In this document: positions 42,597 through 49,372 of the stretch, piece by piece | Position numbering within the stretch: the first letter of the stretch is position 1 | Layout: the number at the start of each line of letters is the position of its first letter | Made by a program: the position numbers and the translations under genes | Assembly (NCBI GenBank): GCA_964565925.1 | Contig: CAZMGV010000005.1 | Span: forward strand, 124,001-188,000 | DNA length: 64,000 nt | From: CAZMGV01 sp964565925 | Lineage (GTDB): Bacteria; JAGRBM01; JAHCIT01 | Direction of reading: 5' to 3' | The notes under the pieces: model-generated | Database searches by the model: none | What the model was told of the DNA's origin: nothing | What the model saw: the letters and a program-made list of their open reading frames with translations, nothing else

Positions 42597-42929
42597 GTGT
42601 TGAGGCAGACCGTTCCCGCAATCGCCGCTGCCGTGCTGCTGCTTGCCGGACTGTCCGCCGGCGGCTGCGGGCCCAAGATGCAGGCCGTCACGGACGCGAT
42701 CTCGGTTGCCAAGCGGTCTCACCGCGAAGCGATCGCGGCCGGCGCCCGCGAGCACGACGGCGATCTGGTCATGGAAGCCGAGGACCTGATCGATCAGGCC
42801 GAATCGGCCAACCGGCGGGGCGATACGAGACAGGCTGTATTTGCGGCTGAACTGGCCGCGTCGAAACTGGAATCGGCGAAGAAGCAGGCATCGGAGGCGA
42901 AGCCTGCGGACGCGCCAGGTGTGAAGTGA
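42597..42929 (+). CDS. DUF4398-like small lipoprotein
   Basis: The GTG at 42597 (GGGGGG eight bases upstream) gives 110 residues with a signal ending GLSAGGC, so Cys23 should be lipidated. The mature chain is a single long charged helix (REAIAAGAREHDGDLVMEAEDLIDQAESANRRGDTRQAVFAAELAASKLESAKKQ). The pattern is that of the DUF4398 lipoproteins found with OmpA-like proteins. It sits 40 bp upstream of the substrate-binding-protein gene and is probably cotranscribed. Confidence 0.7.
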   Translation: MLRQTVPAIAAAVLLLAGLSAGGCGPKMQAVTDAISVAKRSHREAIAAGAREHDGDLVMEAEDLIDQAESANRRGDTRQAVFAAELAASKLESAKKQASEAKPADAPGVK

Positions 42930-42968
42930 TAAGGTCAGGGGAACGGTAACCGTCGCAAGGAGGGGCCG

Positions 42969-43973
42969 ATGCGACGTTTGAAGTGGGGCTTGCTGGCGGT
43001 GGTGCTGCTGGCCGGTGCGGTTCGCGCCGAAGAGCCTCCCAGGAAGATGTACAAGATCGGGATCGTGCAGATCACCGATGCGTTCGTCTATTCCCGCGCA
43101 CTGCAGGGGTTCCTGAAGGAACTGGCGGCGCAGGGGTACCAGCGCGGCGTCAACGTGGACATCACGCGCCGGACGGTGCTCGGTCCCACCAAGGGGCTCT
43201 GGGACAAGGCGCAGGTCTACTTTGCGCTCAAGGGCTATATCCAGGAGTTCGCCGATGCCAAGGTCGATCTGGTCATCACGGTCGGGACACCTGCGACGCT
43301 CCACGGTGCGCCGCTCGCCCATAAGGACGGACTCAGGGTGATGTTCGCCGGTGTCTCCGATCCCGAGCTGGTCGACTTCCGCAAGGAGGGCTGGATCACC
43401 GGTTCCACGACCTTCATGCATCCGTCGGTCGTGCTGGACTACATCAAGCAGCTCACGCCGCGTGTGAAGAAGATCATGACGACGGTGAGCACCGATCCGA
43501 ACGCGATCCGCTACTACACGCTGCTCGCCGAAGCCGGTAAGAAGGCCGGGTACGAGGTCACCGACTTCCGGGTCGATACGAACGCGGACGCGCCGAAGGC
43601 GGCCGCGTTCATGCGGACGGCCCCGGTCGATGCATTTGTGGTCATCCCGGATACCTGGATCGGCAGGGACGACGTCGCCAACGGGCGAGTGCTGTTCAAG
43701 GACGGCGCGGCGCCCCGGAAGATGCTGATCGTCAGCGCCATCCCCGAAACCTTCGAAATATTTCCCGAAGACATGTCGTTCGCCGTCGGCGGTTCGTTCA
43801 GCGAGTCGGGCCGCCAGGCGGCCATCCTGGTAACCAAGATCATCGGCGGAGCAGACCCGGGGTCGCTGCCGATCGTCTACCAGGACAAACCGACGCTCAA
43901 GTACAGCCTCAAGGTGCTTGAAAAATACGGCATACCGGCCGACTCGATAACCGCGCCGTCGATCCGGAACTAG
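42969..43973 (+). CDS. ABC_sub_bind-family periplasmic binding protein, orphan
   Basis: The 334-residue product starts with ATG after AAGGAGGGG. The signal peptide MRRLKWGLLAVVLLAGAVRA is cleaved before EEPP. The two-lobed ABC_sub_bind pattern is clear: YKIGIVQITDAFVYSRALQGFLKEL, VDLVITVGTPATLHGAPLA, VMFAGVSDPELVDF, AFVVIPDTW, SFAVGGSFSESGRQAAILVTKIIGGADP. There is no ABC permease or ATPase next to it. Another member of the same family occurs at 23977-25248. A strong bidirectional terminator follows. Confidence 0.85.
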   Translation: MRRLKWGLLAVVLLAGAVRAEEPPRKMYKIGIVQITDAFVYSRALQGFLKELAAQGYQRGVNVDITRRTVLGPTKGLWDKAQVYFALKGYIQEFADAKVDLVITVGTPATLHGAPLAHKDGLRVMFAGVSDPELVDFRKEGWITGSTTFMHPSVVLDYIKQLTPRVKKIMTTVSTDPNAIRYYTLLAEAGKKAGYEVTDFRVDTNADAPKAAAFMRTAPVDAFVVIPDTWIGRDDVANGRVLFKDGAAPRKMLIVSAIPETFEIFPEDMSFAVGGSFSESGRQAAILVTKIIGGADPGSLPIVYQDKPTLKYSLKVLEKYGIPADSITAPSIRN

Positions 43974-43980
43974 GCCCGCC

Positions 43981-44026
43981 AAAAAAAAGAAGGGGGCCCG
44001 CGGATGAGCCCTCCTTTCTTTTTTTC
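43981..44026. terminator. Bidirectional Rho-independent terminator
   Basis: An A-run, a stem of about 11 pairs (AAAGAAGG-GGC with GCC-CTCCTTTCTTT, small bulges) and a T-run form a terminator readable in both directions. It lies between the convergent binding-protein gene and dxs. Confidence 0.85.
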
Positions 44027-44080
44027 AGCACCCGGTTTCAGTACCCGGCGGCCGCAGGCCGTTAAGGACAGCGGCCGTTC

Positions 44081-46006
44081 TCAGCCGGCGTCCTTGACGC
44101 TGCGCAGACGCCGCTTGCGGATCAGCTGCCGGGCGGTCTCGGCGATGTGCTTCGCCGTCACGCCGAACTCGTCGCGCCAGAGCGCCTGCGTGCCGTGCTC
44201 GACGAACTTGTCGGGCACGCCGATCCGCTTCATCGCGATCTGCGATCCGAACCCTTCGTCCATGATCGCTTCGGCGACGGCCGAGCCGAATCCGCCGATC
44301 AGTGCAGCCTCTTCGATCGTGACCAGGTGGCCCGTCGCCGAGGCAGAACCGAGAATCGTGTCCGTATCGAGCGGCTTGATGAAGCGCGGATTGATGACCG
44401 TCGCCTCGATGCCTTCTTTCGCCAGCTCCTCGGCGGCCTTCATCGCCTCGATCACAAGGTGGCCGAGCGGCAGCAGCGTGATGTGCTTGCCCTCGCGCAG
44501 CACCTCGGCCTTGCCGACCGGGATCTGCGTGAACTGCTTGTCGTACGGGACGCCGAGGCCGGGGCCGCGGGGGTAGCGGACCGACGACGGGCCGTCGATC
44601 TTCGTCGCCGTGAACATCATGTTGCGCAGCTCGTTCTCGTCCTTGGGCGCCATGCAGACGATGTTCGGCAGGCAGCGCAGGTAAGCCACGTCGAACATGC
44701 CCTGATGCGTGACGCCGTCGTCGCCGGCCAGCCCCGCGCGGTCCATGCAGAACATGACCGGCAGGTTCTGGGTGCAGACGTCGTGGATCACCTGGTCGTA
44801 GGCGCGCTGCAGGAACGTCGAGTAGATCGCGGCGATGGGGCGCATGCCTTCGCAGGCGAGGCCTGCCGCGAACGTGACGGCGTGCTGCTCGCACATGCCG
44901 ACGTCGTAGAAGCGGTCCGGGTGTTCCTTCTGGAACATGTCGCAGCTCGTTCCGGTCGCCATGGCGCCGGTGATCGCGACAATACGCGGGTCTTGGTTCG
45001 CGAGGTCGATCGCGGCCCGCGCGAAATGCTTCTGCCAGGGGTCCGGCGCCGGAGCGACCGGGGCGCGCTCGCCGCTCTTGGGGTCGAACTTGCCAAGGCC
45101 GTGGTAGATGAGCGGGTCGTTTTCGGAGACGTCCCAGCCCTTGCCCTTGCGGGTGTGGATGTGCAGGAGAACGGGCTTGTGGTTCTCTTTCGCGGCGCGC
45201 AGCGCCTTGATGAGCGTGTGGATGTTATGGCCGTCCACCGGACCCAGGTATTCGAAGTTGAACGTCTCGAACAGCGGGGAGCCCGGAAGCACCACGCCCT
45301 TCACGGCGTCCTCGATATGCCGGATGCGGTCTTCCATCTTCGGGCCGAGCTTCTCGTGCACCCAGCGGCGGACCAGATCCTTCTTGTGGACGAAGTCTTC
45401 GGTGACGATCCGGCGCGAAAGCGTCTGGGAGAGGGCGCCCACGTTGCGCGAGATGGCCCACTCGTTGTCGTTCAGCACGATGGTGAACGGATGGCCCACG
45501 GCGCCCGCGTGGTTCAGTGCCTCGAAGCACATGCCGGAGGTGATCGAGCCGTCGCCGATCACGCCGATCACGCGGCGGCGCTTCTTGCCGTGCAATAGTC
45601 CTTCGTTCATGCCCTCGGCGGCCGAGATCGACGTGCCGCCGTGGCCCACGCCGAACGTGTCGTACTGGCTTTCGAAGCGGGTCGGGAAGCCCGAGAGCCC
45701 GCCCTTCTGGCGCAGCGTCGGGAACAGGTCGCGCCGCCCGGTGAGCAGCTTGTGGACGTACGCCTGATGGCCCACGTCCCAGACGAGCCGGTCTTCCGGC
45801 GTCTCGTAGACATAGTGGATGGCGATTGTGAGTTCGCACGCGCCCAGCGAGCTGGCCAGGTGGCCGCCCGTGCGCGATACGGAATTGATCAGAAAGCGGC
45901 GGCACTCTTCCGCGAGCTGGGGCAGCACTTCTTCAGGCAGCCGGCGCAGGTCGACGGGCGAGTGAATGGTATCGAGAATTTCGTAGCGTTCTTCAGTCGG
46001 GCTCAT
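44081..46006 (-). CDS. dxs: 1-deoxy-D-xylulose-5-phosphate synthase
   Basis: A 641-residue thiamine-diphosphate enzyme that joins pyruvate and glyceraldehyde-3-phosphate, the first step of the MEP isoprenoid pathway. Signatures: GGHLASSLGACELTIAIHYV, WDVGHQAYVHKLLTGRRD, the ThDP motif GDGSITSGMCFEALNHAG to NDNEWAIS, and YDVGMCEQHAVTFAAGLA with the catalytic His/Glu. The start at 46006 (MSPTEERYEIL) matches the family; the longer frame to 46141 does not. AAAGGAG lies 16 nt upstream, a long spacing. Confidence 0.96.
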   Translation of the reverse strand: MSPTEERYEILDTIHSPVDLRRLPEEVLPQLAEECRRFLINSVSRTGGHLASSLGACELTIAIHYVYETPEDRLVWDVGHQAYVHKLLTGRRDLFPTLRQKGGLSGFPTRFESQYDTFGVGHGGTSISAAEGMNEGLLHGKKRRRVIGVIGDGSITSGMCFEALNHAGAVGHPFTIVLNDNEWAISRNVGALSQTLSRRIVTEDFVHKKDLVRRWVHEKLGPKMEDRIRHIEDAVKGVVLPGSPLFETFNFEYLGPVDGHNIHTLIKALRAAKENHKPVLLHIHTRKGKGWDVSENDPLIYHGLGKFDPKSGERAPVAPAPDPWQKHFARAAIDLANQDPRIVAITGAMATGTSCDMFQKEHPDRFYDVGMCEQHAVTFAAGLACEGMRPIAAIYSTFLQRAYDQVIHDVCTQNLPVMFCMDRAGLAGDDGVTHQGMFDVAYLRCLPNIVCMAPKDENELRNMMFTATKIDGPSSVRYPRGPGLGVPYDKQFTQIPVGKAEVLREGKHITLLPLGHLVIEAMKAAEELAKEGIEATVINPRFIKPLDTDTILGSASATGHLVTIEEAALIGGFGSAVAEAIMDEGFGSQIAMKRIGVPDKFVEHGTQALWRDEFGVTAKHIAETARQLIRKRRLRSVKDAG

Positions 46007-46234
46007 GATGAAAGGGAAGGGACTCCTTTGAGGTCTCTGTATCGGGAGCCAGTTAACTGTCTGCTCAGTCAGTAAGTCAACGGTTTTCGTCACAACCGGA
46101 TGTAAAGTTTCACGCACAATTGAAACCATTAACGATATCAATAGGTTAAAAGTAATTCATGAGGACATCCTGAGCGCTTCGTACGAGCAGTCCACAGGTG
46201 GGAGGTGATTGTGGATAAGGCAAAAGCCTGCTTT

Positions 46235-46951
46235 TTAACCCAGCCGTCTCGACCCCCTCGGGCGTCTGCGTGCCGAACCCTCAAAGACCTGCGGGCTCTG
46301 GCCGGCCCGGTGGGACTGGGAGTGGGGCGGGAAGGGACTGCCTTCGCGTGATCCCTCCTCCCCCTGGAGGGGGGAGGTGTCGCCGCCGGTATCCCCGGAG
46401 GCGACGGTGGGGGTGCGAGTGTCGCCAGCACCCTCTCCCTGAATCCCTCCCCCATCCAGGGGGAGGGCAGAACCGGTGTGATTTTCCTCACTCGCCACTT
46501 TTTCACCGTTTAACTTCTTAAGCAGTTCAGCCTTCATCTCGGCCACCCCTCTGGAAAGGTCCCGGGCGGCGGCCTCCAGGTTTTCAAGGGTGACGGCCGG
46601 TTCGCTGCCTGATTCCCCGCCTGATTCTCCGGGCGCGTCACCCGCCGGGCTGTTCTTCCGGGCCGCTTTCTCGATAGCCGCTTCTTCGCGCAGCTTGTCC
46701 TCGTCCCAGTCGTGGCGCAGAAGCCGGATCTCCCGGGCGCCGGTTTTGACCAGATCCAGTTTGGGCCGGAGCTGGTCGGTCAGGTTGTAGAGATCGACCG
46801 TCGCGAAGACGAACTTGATTCTCAGTTCGTCCGCCAGCAGCCGCCGGTCGCTGAAATCCGCAGAATGTCTCAGCAGCGTGATCGTCTCGGCCGCCGAGCG
46901 GTCGCCCAGCGCCTCGAACTCCTTGCGCATAGTCATGTCGAGCATAGCCAT
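46235..46951 (-). CDS. Hypothetical coiled-coil protein with repeat-derived C-terminus
   Basis: The ATG at 46951 follows GGGGAG by five bases (a GTG at 46954 is possible), giving 238 residues. Residues 1-150 are charged and helical (EALGDRSAAETITLLRHSADF, LKLDLVKTGAREIRLLRHDWDEDKLREEA, NLEAAARDLSRGVAEMKAELLKKL), perhaps a small coiled-coil protein. From about residue 160 the frame crosses palindromic repeat D, producing low-complexity sequence (SALPLDGGGIQGEGAGDTRT and so on). The last third is therefore probably a repeat-derived extension and not part of the original fold. No family recognised. Confidence 0.5.
   Translation of the reverse strand: MAMLDMTMRKEFEALGDRSAAETITLLRHSADFSDRRLLADELRIKFVFATVDLYNLTDQLRPKLDLVKTGAREIRLLRHDWDEDKLREEAAIEKAARKNSPAGDAPGESGGESGSEPAVTLENLEAAARDLSRGVAEMKAELLKKLNGEKVASEENHTGSALPLDGGGIQGEGAGDTRTPTVASGDTGGDTSPLQGEEGSREGSPFPPHSQSHRAGQSPQVFEGSARRRPRGSRRLG
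46351..46470. repeat. Palindromic repeat D, inside a coding frame
   Basis: Three stems follow each other: CCTCCCC/GGGGAGG, GTCGCC/GGCGAC around CGGTATCCCCGG, and CCCTCCCCC-ATCCA-GGGGGAGGG. The order CTCCCCCT..GGGGGAG..GGTGGGGGTGC is the same as in repeat C at 16.0 kb. It overlaps the 3' part of the gene at 46235-46951. Confidence 0.65.
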
Positions 46952-47300
46952 CACCTCTCCCCTTGCTGCGTCTGCAGCGGGGTGTCTGTGCGGACTCGGG
47001 CATGTGTCCGCGAACCTCGTTTCTGGCGAGGAACGTATCAGAGGTGTGTGTCAGGTAGTGGCACAGTTATTAAACGTGTGCTGCGGGGCGAAAGGAGGGG
47101 TTTTAAGGTGGGCAAGAATCACGAACCGCAGATATTTCGCAGCCGGATGTTCGGAATCCGAACACCTGCCGAAAAGTGTCATGGCAATCATCGGCTAACT
47201 TTCGGAAAATCCTGGGCTTCTTGATTCCGGACGCCGGTACCGATCCTGCATCTTTTAGGATATGTATGGCGCCGAACCGATCACGTCGCCCGGGCATTTA
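46952..47300. other. Gene-free region between the coiled-coil gene and the toxin-antitoxin pair
   Basis: No convincing gene or repeat was seen. It separates divergent transcription units and would hold both promoters. Confidence 0.45.
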
Positions 47301-47324
47301 ATATGGGTGTATTGACACCTATAT
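47301..47324 (+). promoter_or_regulatory. Palindromic operator over the toxin start codon
   Basis: ATAT-G-GGTGT-ATTG-ACACC-T-ATAT is symmetrical apart from one position, with 5-bp core arms. Its right end overlaps the first two bases of the toxin ATG at 47323. This is the expected position for autoregulation by the antitoxin. Confidence 0.55.
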
Positions 47325-47613
47325 GAGTGCACGCCTACTCTTTCACCAGAAAGTCTGGTTCGGGAGACGCTACCTGATGGAGATGACGATCCACGACGTC
47401 GGCCGGTCGGTCCGGTATCCGGATGGTGTGAAATACGGACTATTTGCGATGGACGTTCAGACCGGAAAAAGAGTGTTGATCGACAATCATCACCCGAAGG
47501 GTCACCACCTTCATATCGATGAACATCAGGTCCCGTATGAATATATTGACGACGACCAGCTCGTAGAAGATTTTAAGCGGATTGTCCGTGGGCATATGGG
47601 AGTCGATTTATGA
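47323..47613 (+). CDS. TumE/DUF6516-like toxin of a toxin-antitoxin pair
   Basis: A 96-residue soluble protein. The family pattern is visible: LLFHQKVWFGRRYLMEMTIHDV, then VKYGLFAMDVQTGKRVLIDNHHPKGHHLH, then VPYEYIDDDQLVEDFKRIV. DUF6516 proteins are predicted toxins with a conserved D-N-x-x-x-K-G-x-H-x-H motif, here DNHHPKGHHLH. The stop overlaps the antitoxin start as ATGA. The toxin gene comes first, as usual for this family. Assigned from memory of the family without a search. Confidence 0.72.
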   Translation: MSARLLFHQKVWFGRRYLMEMTIHDVGRSVRYPDGVKYGLFAMDVQTGKRVLIDNHHPKGHHLHIDEHQVPYEYIDDDQLVEDFKRIVRGHMGVDL

Positions 47614-47984
47614 AACAGCTTGTTATCAGTGTGAAAAGTCCGGGAGAGGCCCTCGACGATTTCCGGAGCGCCCTGCGAAGGGCCCGGAAAGGAACGCTCA
47701 AGCCGTCGTCCGAGGTCGTTTTCGATAACCGGCGGGATTTCGACCGGTTCGTCAGGAACCTTCACATTCTCTCCGACATCCGGACGTTCAAACCCCGGTC
47801 CGTCTACGAGCTGGCCCGGCGGTCGGGCGTCGACGTCTCCAACCTGAACAAGATCATCCAGTTCTTCGAGGAGATGGGAGTCGTGAAGATCCGGGAAGGA
47901 GTAATGTCCGGCCGGAAGGTGCGCCGCCCCGAGGTCGGCTACGACCGGATCGAGTTCAGGCTGCCGGACGCGCTGGCTTCGTAG
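47610..47984 (+). CDS. HVO_A0114-like winged-helix antitoxin
   Basis: A 124-residue protein translated from an ATG that overlaps the toxin stop by four bases. The C-terminal half is a winged helix of MarR/ArsR style (FKPRSVYELARRSGVDVSNLNKIIQFFEEMGVVKIREGVMSGRKVRRPEVGYDRIEFRL). The N-terminal part has helix and strand (VISVKSPGEALDDFRSALRRARKG) likely to bind the toxin. The partner arrangement and operator imply autorepression. Its last 46 bp overlap the convergent hydroxylase gene. Confidence 0.75.
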   Translation: MKQLVISVKSPGEALDDFRSALRRARKGTLKPSSEVVFDNRRDFDRFVRNLHILSDIRTFKPRSVYELARRSGVDVSNLNKIIQFFEEMGVVKIREGVMSGRKVRRPEVGYDRIEFRLPDALAS

Positions 47985-48604
47985 GAACGGTTTCCCGCCC
48001 CGGTTCCCGCCGCCGCTTTCTTCGCTGCCCGGCGTTCGGCCTTGGGCACGTAGGGCTTGGCCACCCAGCCGAGCTGCGTGGTGAATTCGTTGAGCGGCTC
48101 ATTCACCCAGTCGGGGAGGTCGAGCCCGAAGACGTTCTTTTCCATCACGCCGGCGGGGCCGGCGACACGGGTGCCCTTCACGTAGTCGTACCACGGACGG
48201 GTCACACACCAGTTGAGATCCTGATCGAGGCCCATGTGGTGGTCGTAGTGCCAGGGGATGTGCTCCCGCGCCCATTCGGGGTGGATGTGCGCCTGGCGGT
48301 GGGCCCGCCAGTAGTTGTAGGCGCCATACCACAGGGTGCCGGTGAAAAACGGGGCGATGGGGAACAGCGGCGCGACGATGGCGGCGCCGATGGAGAGCGC
48401 CACGATCTCCTGCATCGATCGCTCGTTGGTGATCGTCTCCGTATACTTCTCGTCCACGAAATCGTTCTTGCGCGTGTCCTTGTGGTGCTCCCAGTGGGCG
48501 TACCAGCGGCCGCCCTTCTTTTTGCCCAGATCGTGCAGGATATGTTTGTGCATGTGCCACTCGATGGCGTTCACGGCGGCGAGTCCGAGGGGGATTCCGA
48601 TCAT
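47939..48604 (-). CDS. Fatty-acid-hydroxylase-superfamily membrane protein
   Basis: A 221-residue protein with two or three membrane stretches and His clusters typical of di-iron fatty acid hydroxylase/sterol desaturase proteins: EWHMHKHILHDLG (residue 15), HWEHHKD (about 37), HRQAHIHPEWAREHIPWHYDHHMG (about 100). Substrate not predictable. AAGGAG seven bases upstream and an ATGA overlap with the tetR gene show coupling. The last 15 codons (RSYEASASGSLNSIRS) are antisense to the antitoxin gene, so the true C-terminus may have been replaced. Confidence 0.78.
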   Translation of the reverse strand: MIGIPLGLAAVNAIEWHMHKHILHDLGKKKGGRWYAHWEHHKDTRKNDFVDEKYTETITNERSMQEIVALSIGAAIVAPLFPIAPFFTGTLWYGAYNYWRAHRQAHIHPEWAREHIPWHYDHHMGLDQDLNWCVTRPWYDYVKGTRVAGPAGVMEKNVFGLDLPDWVNEPLNEFTTQLGWVAKPYVPKAERRAAKKAAAGTGAGNRSYEASASGSLNSIRS

Positions 48605-49281
48605 GGCTTATCTCCTTGTCCGTTTTCGACGATCCTGAGCCGGGGTGCGCGGGGCTTGGGTGCGGTGAGTTCTTCCGCCATCTGGAACAGCCGTTCCTTC
48701 GTATCGGGACGGGGGAGGGCGAGGTCGCCGACCGCGAGTCCCTGAAGGGCGAAGATGACCAGCTCGGCGAGCGCCACGAACCGCGCGGGCGGCAGGCTGC
48801 TGCCCGGCCGCGCAAACAGCCTGAGCGCCAGCTGCTGGATCCCTTCGGTGTGGGCGCGGACGATCGGAACGAGACTGCGCCGCAGCGTCGAGTCGGTCCG
48901 TGCGGCGGTATACAGTTCGTAGGCGGCGAGCAGGCGCGGGTCCTCGAAGATCGCGCCGAGCAGCCGGAGCGCGTTGGGGACGGTCGCCTGTTCCGGGGAC
49001 AGTTCCCTGAAGCGCACCTCGTAGCCCGAGCGCAGTTCGGCAAACAGGTGCTCGATGGTCGCCGAGAGCAGGTCCGCCTTCGTCGGAAAATAACGGAACA
49101 GGGCGCCCTGCGAGAGGCCGGAACGGTTGCACACTTCGGTGGTGGTGAATTCGGCGTATCCGTGATCGACCAGCGTATCGAGTGCGGCGGCAAGCAGGCG
49201 CCCGCGGGTCTCCTCGCGGCGGTCGGCCTGCTTCCGGTGTGTGACCGGTTTAGGAGTTCTGGTTCGGGTGCGGCGTGCCAC
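48601..49281 (-). CDS. TetR/AcrR-family transcriptional repressor
   Basis: A 226-residue protein beginning with GTG. The N-terminal HTH is TRGRLLAAALDTLVDHGYAEFTTTEVCNRSGLSQGALFRYFPTKADLLSATIEHLF. The C-terminal ligand domain is unlike specific subfamilies I know. A basic tail (MARRTRTRTPKPVTHRKQADRRE) precedes the HTH. It overlaps the hydroxylase gene by four bases and probably regulates this two-gene operon. Confidence 0.88.
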   Translation of the reverse strand: MARRTRTRTPKPVTHRKQADRREETRGRLLAAALDTLVDHGYAEFTTTEVCNRSGLSQGALFRYFPTKADLLSATIEHLFAELRSGYEVRFRELSPEQATVPNALRLLGAIFEDPRLLAAYELYTAARTDSTLRRSLVPIVRAHTEGIQQLALRLFARPGSSLPPARFVALAELVIFALQGLAVGDLALPRPDTKERLFQMAEELTAPKPRAPRLRIVENGQGDKP

Positions 49282-49372
49282 AAAGAAAAAATACCAGATA
49301 AAATAAAAAGTGACAACTCTCTTTTTATTTATATCGGGAAACAGCTGGAATATCAGCTGGTTATAAATCTGC

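Noticed and set aside
46210..46218. Consensus DnaA box TGTGGATAA near dxs
   Set aside because: A single box, without a cluster, AT-rich unwinding region or dnaA/dnaN genes, does not make an origin.
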